Positions 1-5,923 of a stretch of 10,578 bases of DNA are shown here, one piece after another; the stretch's first letter is position 1, and the number at the start of each line of letters is the position of its first letter. Both the position numbers and the translations under genes were made by a program. Origin of the DNA: an uncultured Saprospiraceae bacterium (GTDB taxonomy: Bacteria; Bacteroidota; Bacteroidia; Chitinophagales; Saprospiraceae); NCBI GenBank assembly GCA_937967535.1, contig CALCMV010000135.1, forward strand, positions 1-10,578, written 5' to 3'. The notes beneath the pieces were generated by a model. It saw only the letters and a list, made by a program, of their open reading frames with translations, searched no databases and was not told the DNA's origin.

Positions 1-292
1 GGTGCGATTCGTTTTTGTACCCACTAATATTCTTGATTATCAATATTTTACGAATTTTAAATTAACTTGATAATAATATATTTTCAAAATAAAAATGTAT
101 TTATATTTAGGCTGAGATATTTTTTCTGAATTTGGGCTAAAACTCGTCTGACATTTAAACTTTGTCGGGAAATATAAGATCATCGGTAGATTTTGAAAAT
201 GTCAGACGAGTTTTAGCCCAAATTCAAGCCCAATGCCGTCCATTATTGAATAAAATTTAAAAATGAGCATGGGTACAAAAACGAATCGCACC
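1..292. repeat. MITE-like non-coding element with nested inverted repeats
   Basis: A perfect 22-bp inverted repeat bounds the region (1-22 and 271-292). A second perfect 30-bp inverted repeat lies inside (127-156 and 197-226), around a 40-nt centre. The stretch between the left outer and inner arms is very AT-rich. No convincing reading frame is present. Size, terminal inverted repeats and lack of coding capacity resemble a MITE or a large structured repeat. The left boundary coincides with the window edge, so neither a target-site duplication nor a longer arm can be checked. Base 293 is C and would extend the arm if the base before the window is G. The 293-335 stretch to the next gene is A/T-rich and holds nothing else recognisable. 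Confidence 0.7.
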
Positions 293-335
293 CGCTATTC
301 AGACTAATGATTTATTTTTTTTGAAAAAACAAAAA

Positions 336-1142
336 TCACACAACATCTCTCCCCTCTCTCCTCTCTCTTCTCTCGTCTCTCGTCTCTCCTCTCCCCTCTC
401 CCCTCTCATACATTTTCAACTTCGAAATGCCTATTCGTTGAAAAAAATGCCCCATCGACACTCGTAGCACCCCCATTCCGTACTTCGCACTTCGCTTGAA
501 ATTAATGGAAGATGCCTCCTCAAAATATTTTGTCGGGCAAGTCACCTCCGCAATATCGAATCCTGCATAAATGATTTGCGACAGCATTTCATTATCAAAT
601 ACAAAATCGTCATTATTCGCATTAAAATTAATCGTCCGCAACACCTCTCCGCTAAATGCCCGATAGCCCGTATGGTACTCCGACAATTTATAATTAACCA
701 ACAAATTCTGCGTAAAAGTCAAAAAACGATTAGCGATATATTTGTAAATAGGCATCCCGCCTTTCAATGCGCCTTTGCCCAAAATACGCGAGCCTAAGAC
801 CACCGGATACAAGTCATCTCCAATGATATTGACCATAGCAGGAATCAATTTTGGCGTGTATTGATAATCAGGATGCAGCATAATCACAATATCACCACCC
901 AAGTCTAAAGCCTTGTTGTACAGCGACTTCTGATTACCTCCATAACCTTTATTTTGCTCATGCCGAATAATATGACGAATACCCAACTCGCGCCCGACCT
1001 CCACTGTATTATCCTTACTCGCATCATCGCACAGAATCACTTCATCCACCAAATCCATTGGAATTTCGCGGTAAGTTTGCTCCAAAGTCAGTCCGGCATT
1101 ATACGCCGGAAGCACAACGACTACTTTTTTATTTTTGTACAT
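336..1142 (-). CDS. Family 2 glycosyltransferase (DPM1/polyprenyl-phosphate transferase-like)
   Basis: This 268-aa protein has a GT-A fold typical of glycosyltransferase family 2. It starts with a strand of valines and LPAYNAG (residues 7-17), followed by the nucleotide-binding ILCDDAS (D39, D40). HPDYQY (90-95) sits where the metal-binding DXD-like motif is expected, and HTGYRAFS (157-164) is typical of the dolichyl-phosphate-mannose-synthase-like subgroup. There is no obvious C-terminal membrane segment. It probably transfers a sugar from a nucleotide donor to a lipid or glycan acceptor at the cytoplasmic face of the membrane; donor and acceptor cannot be read from sequence. It is divergent from the GT4 cluster. 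The oddity is the tail: from about residue 247 the protein is R/E/G-rich low complexity, encoded by a heptanucleotide array (345-407). This looks like a repeat that has overrun the natural stop. The ATG at 1142 is well placed before the first strand. Confidence 0.9.
   Translation of the reverse strand: MYKNKKVVVVLPAYNAGLTLEQTYREIPMDLVDEVILCDDASKDNTVEVGRELGIRHIIRHEQNKGYGGNQKSLYNKALDLGGDIVIMLHPDYQYTPKLIPAMVNIIGDDLYPVVLGSRILGKGALKGGMPIYKYIANRFLTFTQNLLVNYKLSEYHTGYRAFSGEVLRTINFNANNDDFVFDNEMLSQIIYAGFDIAEVTCPTKYFEEASSINFKRSAKYGMGVLRVSMGHFFQRIGISKLKMYERGEGRGETRDERRERREGRDVV
345..407 (-). repeat. Degenerate heptanucleotide array in the 3' end of the GT2 gene
   Basis: Read on the minus strand, this polypurine stretch divides into nine 7-bp units, each beginning GAGA: GAGAGGG twice, GAGAGGA, GAGACGA twice, GAGAAGA, GAGAGGA, GAGAGGG and a final GAGAGAT. 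Because 7 is not a multiple of 3, the translated tail has a 7-residue rather than a one-unit period and is rich in R, E and G. The stop codon at 336-338 lies just beyond the array. Gain or loss of one unit would change the C-terminus but not the catalytic domain. Confidence 0.85.
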
Positions 1143-1163
1143 AATCCCGTACAGGCTGCTTTA

Positions 1164-1313
1164 CAGGCTGACCGCGAACTCGTAAAGGCGATTTTAATCG
1201 CCAAGTCTGGCGTAATTTATATTTACAATTAACTAAAAATAAGAATTTTACAAATTAAACTTATTACTTACGTGGCGAATAAATTCGCCTTTACGGTATT
1301 CGCGGTCAGCCTG
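1164..1313. repeat. 150-bp imperfect palindromic element
   Basis: Arms 1164-1203 and 1273-1313 are inverted copies that differ by a few bases and one indel. Each arm also contains its own small hairpin: GGCGATT/AATCGCC at 1187-1202 and GGCGAAT/ATTCGCC at 1274-1289. The folded form would therefore be branched. The 8-mer ACAGGCTG is repeated directly at 1151-1158 and 1163-1170. The loop (1204-1272) is strongly AT-rich and non-coding. The element lies between the divergent GT2 and GT4 genes. Confidence 0.75.
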
Positions 1314-1378
1314 TCTAGCCTCGTTTTAAATTTAAAAATTCACGCGAAATTACGTAAAAACATAAGGTTTACACCAAA

Positions 1379-1411
1379 AGATGACAGGCATTTTGAAAAT
1401 GCCTGTCATCT
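1379..1411. repeat. Perfect 33-nt palindrome with one-base centre
   Basis: Sixteen bases (1379-1394) are followed by a single G (1395) and their exact reverse complement (1396-1411). No T-run follows on either side, so a simple intrinsic terminator is not supported. Between divergent genes it could be a protein-binding site or another mobile palindromic repeat. Confidence 0.75.
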
Positions 1412-1434
1412 GCAATTTTCCATGAAAAAAACGC

Positions 1435-1442
1435 TAATTTTG
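1435..1442 (+). promoter_or_regulatory. Possible -7 element for the GT4 cluster
   Basis: TAATTTTG matches the Bacteroidota sigma -7 consensus TAnnTTTG exactly and lies about 70 bp before the GT4 start. A good TTTG -33 box is not present at the expected spacing. If the site is used, transcription would begin very near the inverted repeat at 1444-1504, giving a transcript with a hairpin at its 5' end. This is inference from motif and position only. Confidence 0.3.
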
Positions 1443-1443
1443 C

Positions 1444-1504
1444 ACGTAACCCAGACATTCTTGTCTGGATATGTTCACACCAGACAGGAATGTCTGGGTT
1501 ACGT
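1444..1504 (+). repeat. 25-bp inverted repeat forming a leader hairpin before GT4
   Basis: Arms 1444-1468 and 1480-1504 pair with a single mismatch around an 11-nt loop. That mismatch is T opposite G, so it remains a U-G pair in a plus-strand transcript, which is the sense strand of the downstream gene. The right arm ends 5 bp before the chosen ATG at 1510, so a folded RNA could influence translation initiation. The arms share no obvious word with the other palindromes nearby. Confidence 0.75.
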
Positions 1505-1509
1505 TTACG

Positions 1510-2763
1510 ATGAAAATTCTACAACTGTGTAAAAAATTTCCTTATCCACTCAAAGATGGCGAATCCATTGCCGTCGCCTATCTCAGTAAGGCGCTGCACG
1601 ACTTGGGTTGCGAATTGGATTTACTGGCAATGAACACTAGCAAACACTACATCAATCCCGACGATATTCCTGCTGATTATAACCATTACGACGAAATAGT
1701 ATTGAGTGATTTGGATAATAGAATTAAGGTGAAAGATGCGCTTTTGAATTTATTTACAAAAGACTCTTACCATGTAGTTCGTTATATTTCAGAAGATTAT
1801 ACAGAGAAATTGATAAAATTATTAACTCAAAAAAAATACGACATTGTACAATTGGAAACCCTCTATCTCGCGCCTTACGTACCTGTCATACGCGCTCATT
1901 CGCAGGCACGTATCGCCATGCGCTCGCATAATGTAGAATCTGAAATCTGGCAACGCATCGCCCAAAATACCCCGTTTGGATTAAAAAAATGCTACGTCAA
2001 TCTACTCGCCAATCGCCTCCAAAAATTTGAACTTGACCACCTCAATGCCTACGATATGATGGCCGCCATCACCAATCGCGACTTGCAACAATTTCGAAAA
2101 ATGGGCTGCACTATAGCCGGACATACTACGCCGATTGGCTTGGATATGAGCGAGTATGGGAGTGGCGAGTGGCGAGTAGCGAGTAGCGAGTCTAACACCG
2201 TCCACCCCCCAGCCCCCTCCAATCAAAAATCAAAAATCAAAAATCAAAAATCCCTCTCTTTCATCGGTTCATTGGATTGGATGCCCAACTTGGAGGGTTT
2301 AACGTGGTTTTTGGAGAATGTATGGCAAAAAGTCATCCAAAAGCATCCGAATATCACCTTGCACATCGCCGGGCGTAATACGCCCGATGAGTGGTTGAAG
2401 AAAGAAATCTCCAACGTCATCATTCATGGAGAAGTGGAAGATGCCCGCGAATTTATTACGGCACACCCGATAATGATTGTACCTTTGCTATCCGGTAGCG
2501 GAATGCGTGTAAAAATCTTGGAAAGTATGGCACTTTCGCGGGTGACGATTACAACGACACTCGGATTGGAAGGTATTGATGCAGCAGCAGATACAGAGAT
2601 TTTGATAGCAGATACCGCAGAGGATTTTGTACAACAAATCAGCTTTTGTATGGACAATGCAGATGCGCTTCCACAAATAGGCGCACGAGCGCGAGCCTTC
2701 ATTGAAGAACATTTTGATAATAAAAAAATAGCAGCACGATTGTTGGAGTTTTATAAAACGTAG
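1510..2763 (+). CDS. GT4-like glycosyltransferase with repeat-derived linker
   Basis: This 417-aa protein is a GT-B glycosyltransferase of the family 4 type. The N-terminal domain begins MKILQLCKKFPYPLKDGE, the usual first strand and glycine-containing loop. The C-terminal domain begins around FIGSLDWMPNLEGLTWF (251-267) and has the donor-site segment GSGMRVKILESMA (329-341), which carries the conserved acidic residue E338. It probably adds a sugar during exopolysaccharide, O-antigen or capsule synthesis in the cytoplasm. An upstream ATG at 1471 was rejected because it lies inside the palindrome and the family start fits 1510. Residues about 217-248, between the two domains, are unlike the family. 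They are encoded by two 7-bp repeat arrays and a C-rich spacer, apparently an in-frame insertion in the interdomain linker. Donor and acceptor are unknown. Confidence 0.9.
   Translation: MKILQLCKKFPYPLKDGESIAVAYLSKALHDLGCELDLLAMNTSKHYINPDDIPADYNHYDEIVLSDLDNRIKVKDALLNLFTKDSYHVVRYISEDYTEKLIKLLTQKKYDIVQLETLYLAPYVPVIRAHSQARIAMRSHNVESEIWQRIAQNTPFGLKKCYVNLLANRLQKFELDHLNAYDMMAAITNRDLQQFRKMGCTIAGHTTPIGLDMSEYGSGEWRVASSESNTVHPPAPSNQKSKIKNQKSLSFIGSLDWMPNLEGLTWFLENVWQKVIQKHPNITLHIAGRNTPDEWLKKEISNVIIHGEVEDAREFITAHPIMIVPLLSGSGMRVKILESMALSRVTITTTLGLEGIDAAADTEILIADTAEDFVQQISFCMDNADALPQIGARARAFIEEHFDNKKIAARLLEFYKT
2160..2191 (+). repeat. Heptanucleotide array 1 inside GT4
   Basis: Two GAGTGGC units, two GAGTAGC units and a partial GAGT make about 4.5 copies of a 7-bp repeat. 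The array is translated as part of the interdomain linker. Since the unit is not a multiple of three, adding or losing one unit would shift the frame in mid-gene. Confidence 0.85.
2222..2252 (+). repeat. Heptanucleotide array 2 inside GT4
   Basis: Four exact ATCAAAA units and a partial ATC follow the first array after a C-rich spacer (2192-2221). The array encodes the K/Q/N/S-rich end of the linker. The units are identical, which suggests recent expansion or continuing slippage. Confidence 0.9.
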
Positions 2764-2765
2764 CC

Positions 2766-2880
2766 CCACGTAGCGCGGTACTTCCAGTCCGCGCCGCATT
2801 AGTTTGGCTCTACATTCACAAGGAACGAGCTGGAAGCATCGTTCTACGGAAACGCGGACTGGAAGTACCGCGCTACGTGG
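2766..2880 (+). repeat. Palindromic leader element, copy 1
   Basis: A perfect 28-bp inverted repeat (2766-2793 and 2853-2880) fills the gap between the two GT4 genes and ends 8 bp before the second ATG. Inside it a smaller hairpin forms: GAACGA at 2823-2828 with TCGTTC at 2839-2844, then GCT with AGC, closed by a GGA loop. A related element in the same orientation relative to its gene lies before the SDR gene (9361-9487). Both also share TTAGTTT just inside the first arm. It is not a typical terminator because no T-run follows. Confidence 0.85.
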
Positions 2881-2888
2881 CAAGCACT

Positions 2889-4058
2889 ATGAAAATACTT
2901 GTACTGACATCACGATTTCCATATCCTATCGAAAAGGGGGATAAACTGCGGGTTTATCGGCAAATTCGGGGTTTGTCGGAGCGTCATAATGTGGTGTTGT
3001 GTTCCTTGACTGAGCAACGTGTTCCGGAAGAAGATTATGCGGAATTAGAGCAGTATTGTAGTGAAATTTACACGTTTAGGATGCGAAAAAATCATATCGC
3101 ACTCAATCTCACTAAAGGCTTTTTGAATGGTTTGCCGATGCAGGTGGGCTACTTTTACAAGCGAAATTTTCATAGAAGTATTTACGGTATTATCCAAAAA
3201 GAAAAACCGGATGCGGTGTATTGTCAGTTGGCACGAATGGCAGAGTATGCGCGTGATTTGCCTTTGCCGAATGTGATTGATTATATGGATGCTTTCTCGG
3301 TGAATGCAAAGCGTTGGTCGGAGAATGCGCCCTTTTATTTGCGTCCTTTTTTAGCGAGAGAAGCACGGAAAATGATGCGGTATGAAGCGGAGATTTTTGA
3401 TGATTTTGATGCTCACACGATTATCTCGAAGCAAGACCGTAATCATTTGAATATCAATAAAAAAGAACGTATAAAAATCATTCCTAACGGTGTTGATTTT
3501 GATTTTTTTCAACGAAAAAAAGATAAAAAATCACATTATGATTTGGTTTTTGTGGGGAATATGGGCTATGCACCGAATGTGGAAGCTGCGCGGTTTTTGG
3601 TGCAGGAAATTTTACCGAAATTACAACAGGAAATGCCTGCTTTGCGCTTACTCATTGCGGGTGCGCGACCTGCGCCCGAAGTTCTCCGTCTGCAAAGTGA
3701 ACAGGTGACGGTAACGGGTTGGGTGGATGACATCAGGGATGCGTATAATGATGGGGAAATTTTTGTTGCGCCGCTTTTTATGGGGGCAGGTTTGCAGAAT
3801 AAAATCTTAGAGGCGATGGCGATGGGTGTTCCCTGTGTGACGACTTCAATGGTCAATAATGCCATCGGTGCAGAAGCTGAAAAAACGATTGTGCTTGCCG
3901 ATACTGCCGATGAATTTGCCGAGGCGATTATTCGATTGATCAAGGATGAAAAATTGCGACAAAAATTGAGTTATGAAGGATTAGTTTATATTCAAGAAAA
4001 CTATGATTGGGGGACGTTTGTTAGGAGATTAGAAAAGATTATCAGCGACATAATTTAA
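2889..4058 (+). CDS. GT4-like glycosyltransferase (TIGR03087-like sugar transferase)
   Basis: This 389-aa GT-B enzyme resembles the sugar transferases associated with PEP-CTERM/EpsH1-type exopolysaccharide loci, judged by eye from its N-terminus MKILVLTSRFPYPIEKGDKLR. The middle motif IPNGVD (198-203) marks the domain junction. GNMGYAPN (223-230) begins the C-terminal Rossmann domain, and GAGLQNKILEAMAMG (299-313) is the donor-binding segment with the conserved glutamate E308. Length is normal and no lesion is visible. It is paralogous to the gene before it, with the same fold and opening motif, but is clearly diverged, so the two probably add different sugars. The ATG at 2889 was chosen over an in-frame GTG at 2877 because the latter lies inside the palindrome arm. 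It is closely coupled to the next gene (2-bp gap). Confidence 0.92.
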   Translation: MKILVLTSRFPYPIEKGDKLRVYRQIRGLSERHNVVLCSLTEQRVPEEDYAELEQYCSEIYTFRMRKNHIALNLTKGFLNGLPMQVGYFYKRNFHRSIYGIIQKEKPDAVYCQLARMAEYARDLPLPNVIDYMDAFSVNAKRWSENAPFYLRPFLAREARKMMRYEAEIFDDFDAHTIISKQDRNHLNINKKERIKIIPNGVDFDFFQRKKDKKSHYDLVFVGNMGYAPNVEAARFLVQEILPKLQQEMPALRLLIAGARPAPEVLRLQSEQVTVTGWVDDIRDAYNDGEIFVAPLFMGAGLQNKILEAMAMGVPCVTTSMVNNAIGAEAEKTIVLADTADEFAEAIIRLIKDEKLRQKLSYEGLVYIQENYDWGTFVRRLEKIISDII

Positions 4059-4060
4059 TC

Positions 4061-5062
4061 ATGTTGGAAGGCAAATTATATCCTATTAAGTTAGTTGAAA
4101 GGCAGTTTGAAGACCGTATTTCTACGATTTTTCCAACACATCAAGGGAATTGGATAATCAATTTCAAGCAACAGAGTAAGATTTTAAAATTAGATAAAAA
4201 TCTGAAAGTTATTTGGGAGAGAGATGGTAAAGCGATAAATAAATCATATTCTTACTGGAGGGTTATTGAAAGTCCAAATGAAAAATTTATCGCTATATCG
4301 CGTGATGACAGGTTTAAGATTTGGGATAAAAATGGGAAAAGTATATTTACACACAAACACGAGAAATGGCAAAATTTTTCTGGTTCTCAAAATTTCTTTA
4401 CACTTGACAATCAGCACTTTATAAACATTTTACCCACAAGAGATATGTGGTGTGATGTACTACAGTTGAGGAATACGGAGAATTTTAGCGTGGTCAATGA
4501 GATAGCCTTACAGTGGGGATACAGTTCTTATAACTTTTATGCAACCTCATCTTCCAATCATGTAATTATCAGTGCAGCATGTGGTCAGGATGATGGAATG
4601 ATTTTCAATGTTTTTATTGATAATTCCAAGTTGAAGGTGAAACGTTGGAAAGACTGTGAAGACCTTGTGCCGGGTAATTTGTCGAGTGATAAAACTCGTC
4701 TGATTACTGGGTCTCATTACGGTAATGAAGTAGCAGAATACGATGTTTTTAATCAAGAAAAAATACGTTCTCTAAAATGGGGTTATCTATTTGACGAATC
4801 TGAAGATGGTTTTGGCTTTCAGGTAGAATATATCGGGGATACTTCGGTACTGATGATGACACGAGAAGGAAAATTATTATTCATTGATATGGGAAAGGGA
4901 ATAGCTAAGGAATTGTTGTTTCAAGAGGAAGTGATAGATTTTCGTCGAGCATTTGACTCAAACATTCTTGCATATCACTCTAAGAAAATTGCTTTGTACA
5001 ACATAGATAACGACGTACCTCATGGTGCAAAAGCAGGTCCGAACCAGTTGCGTTTATTTTGA
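4061..5062 (+). CDS. Unrecognised protein with WD40/beta-propeller-like repeats
   Basis: I do not recognise a named family for this 333-aa protein. It has no signal peptide or membrane segment, so it is probably cytoplasmic. Several stretches have the look of propeller blades, strand-turn-strand ending in W-D or Y-D-like pairs: ILKLDKNLKVIWERDGK, FIAISRDDRFKIWDKNGK, VAEYDVFNQEKIRSLKW, GKLLFIDMGKG and KIALYNIDND. A WD40-like propeller is therefore the best guess, but a classic GH-WD pattern is absent. Its start codon is 2 bp after the upstream stop, so it is very likely co-transcribed with the glycosyltransferases. It is visibly more AT-rich than ribBA or the acyl-CoA dehydrogenase gene. A link to polysaccharide synthesis is only inferred from position. 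Confidence 0.7.
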   Translation: MLEGKLYPIKLVERQFEDRISTIFPTHQGNWIINFKQQSKILKLDKNLKVIWERDGKAINKSYSYWRVIESPNEKFIAISRDDRFKIWDKNGKSIFTHKHEKWQNFSGSQNFFTLDNQHFINILPTRDMWCDVLQLRNTENFSVVNEIALQWGYSSYNFYATSSSNHVIISAACGQDDGMIFNVFIDNSKLKVKRWKDCEDLVPGNLSSDKTRLITGSHYGNEVAEYDVFNQEKIRSLKWGYLFDESEDGFGFQVEYIGDTSVLMMTREGKLLFIDMGKGIAKELLFQEEVIDFRRAFDSNILAYHSKKIALYNIDNDVPHGAKAGPNQLRLF

Positions 5063-5065
5063 CCG

Positions 5066-5097
5066 TTTGCCTTTATCCGTCTAATCCGCTAACTTTA
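5066..5097 (+). promoter_or_regulatory. Bacteroidota-type promoter before the antitoxin-like gene
   Basis: TTTG at 5066-5069 and TAACTTTA at 5090-5097 are separated by 20 bp. This fits the -33 TTTG / -7 TAnnTTTG promoter of the Bacteroidota housekeeping sigma factor with one mismatch in the -7 box. Transcription would start near 5102-5105, leaving a short A/T-rich leader before the ATG at 5114. The preceding gene ends at 5062, so this is a natural start of a new transcript. That transcript may run on through the lipoprotein and ribBA. Confidence 0.6.
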
Positions 5098-5113
5098 GCA
5101 AAAATTAAAAATT

Positions 5114-5353
5114 ATGAAGGCATTAGAATTAAAAAATGATATTCACAAATATGTAGTGGAGACGGACGATTTAATGATACTTCAACAGGTTAAAGATTTA
5201 TTTCAGGAATTGACCTCTAAAAGTGTAGAATTGACTGATTATGAGATAGAAAGAATTGAAAAAGGTTTGAAAGATATCGAAGAAGGGAGAGTTTATTCAA
5301 ATGAGGAAGTTAGAGCAAAAATAGATAAATGGATAGCTGAAAAACAAGCATAA
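5114..5353 (+). CDS. Small antitoxin-like protein, no toxin partner
   Basis: This 79-aa acidic, helical protein opens MKALELKNDIHKYV. That opening is often seen in Bacteroidota antitoxins paired with RelE/ParE toxins. It ends with an amphipathic segment (E45-E77) containing GLKDIEEGRVYSNEEV, which resembles the DNA-binding or toxin-wrapping tails of such antitoxins. Antitoxins normally overlap or abut a ~95-100-aa toxin gene. Here the next gene is a broken lipoprotein, and nothing RelE/ParE-like is seen on either strand nearby. It may be a solitary antitoxin left after toxin loss, or a small regulator. It has its own good promoter. Family assignment is from memory of sequence style, not a search. 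Confidence 0.65.
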   Translation: MKALELKNDIHKYVVETDDLMILQQVKDLFQELTSKSVELTDYEIERIEKGLKDIEEGRVYSNEEVRAKIDKWIAEKQA

Positions 5354-5364
5354 TATCATATAGA

Positions 5365-5896
5365 ATGAACAAAACCACCCTCATATTAATTCTAATTCTA
5401 TTCATTTCCTGCAAAGAAAAACCAACTTACAATCCATTTGATGAGCAATTCAATGTCTCTGTCCGTCAATTAGTTAGAGATAACTGCGATACGATTTCTG
5501 CGGGATGTGGCTACTATAATTTGAGAAAAAATTCAGGGCGATTCAGGGCGATTCAGACCGTATTATCAGATTTATGCAGATGATTTTCACGAAGTCATGG
5601 CAAAAGGCTTTGATTTGTACATAGATACGTTCAAAACTCAAAAAGCACAGAATAAATCATTTGTCCGACAACAAATGGATTCCATTCTGCATTTACCAAT
5701 TGACATAAAAATAATCAATAAAGAATTGGATAAATTTGGTTATCGGGTAATTGACAGAGATTCATCCACAATAAAAATAGCCAATAAAGAAACCAAAGAC
5801 ACTATCATAGAAAGAATCGAAACATTTCCAACTCCTTATAATAAGTACATAGTGAGAGGACTCAATTACTACACATGGGAAAAAATCAATCACTAA
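5365..5896 (+). pseudogene. Lipoprotein gene frameshifted by a 10-bp duplication
   Basis: The first part (5365-5583) encodes a lipoprotein signal peptide, MNKTTLILILILFISC, with lipobox LFISC and the lipidated cysteine at residue 16. It stops after residue 72. The second part (5597-5896) continues in another frame. Removing one copy of the 10-bp tandem repeat at 5531-5550 joins them into an uninterrupted 173-aa protein reading GRFRPYYQIYADDFHEVMAKGFDLY across the joint. The intact form would be exported and anchored to a membrane. I recognise no domain in the mature part, which is charged and short. As it stands the gene yields a 72-aa truncated lipoprotein, unless slippage restores the frame. 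It lies between the antitoxin-like gene and ribBA on the same strand. Confidence 0.85.
5531..5556 (+). repeat. 10-bp tandem duplication causing the frameshift
   Basis: ATTCAGGGCG occurs twice exactly (5531-5540 and 5541-5550), followed by a partial third copy ATTCAG (5551-5556). The partial copy would have paired with a single ancestral unit, giving a short direct repeat prone to slippage. One extra unit moves the frame by +1 and causes the premature stop at 5581-5583. Confidence 0.9.
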
Positions 5897-5923
5897 ATCC
5901 CCAATCACAATTCACACAAACAC

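Noticed and set aside
1379..1411. Intrinsic terminator
   Set aside because: The palindrome has a one-base centre and no T-run on either side, and it lies between divergent gene starts.
1471..1509. Earlier ATG for the first GT4 gene
   Set aside because: It lies in the loop of the 1444-1504 hairpin and adds residues absent from the usual MKIL-type N-terminus.
2160..2252. CRISPR-like array
   Set aside because: The units are 7 bp, contiguous and have no spacers.
2877..2888. Upstream GTG start for the second GT4 gene
   Set aside because: It lies in the right arm of the palindromic element; the ATG at 2889 gives the typical family N-terminus.
4689..4704. TAAAACTCGTCTGA shared with the inner arm of the element at 1-292
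   Set aside because: It falls inside an intact coding region without the rest of the arm, so a chance 14-base match is more likely than an inserted fragment.
5365..5583. Toxin partner of the antitoxin-like gene
   Set aside because: The product begins with a clear lipoprotein signal peptide and lipobox and has no RelE/ParE features.
5897..5923. FMN riboswitch before ribBA
   Set aside because: Only 27 bp separate it from the preceding gene and no conserved RFN-element sequence is seen.
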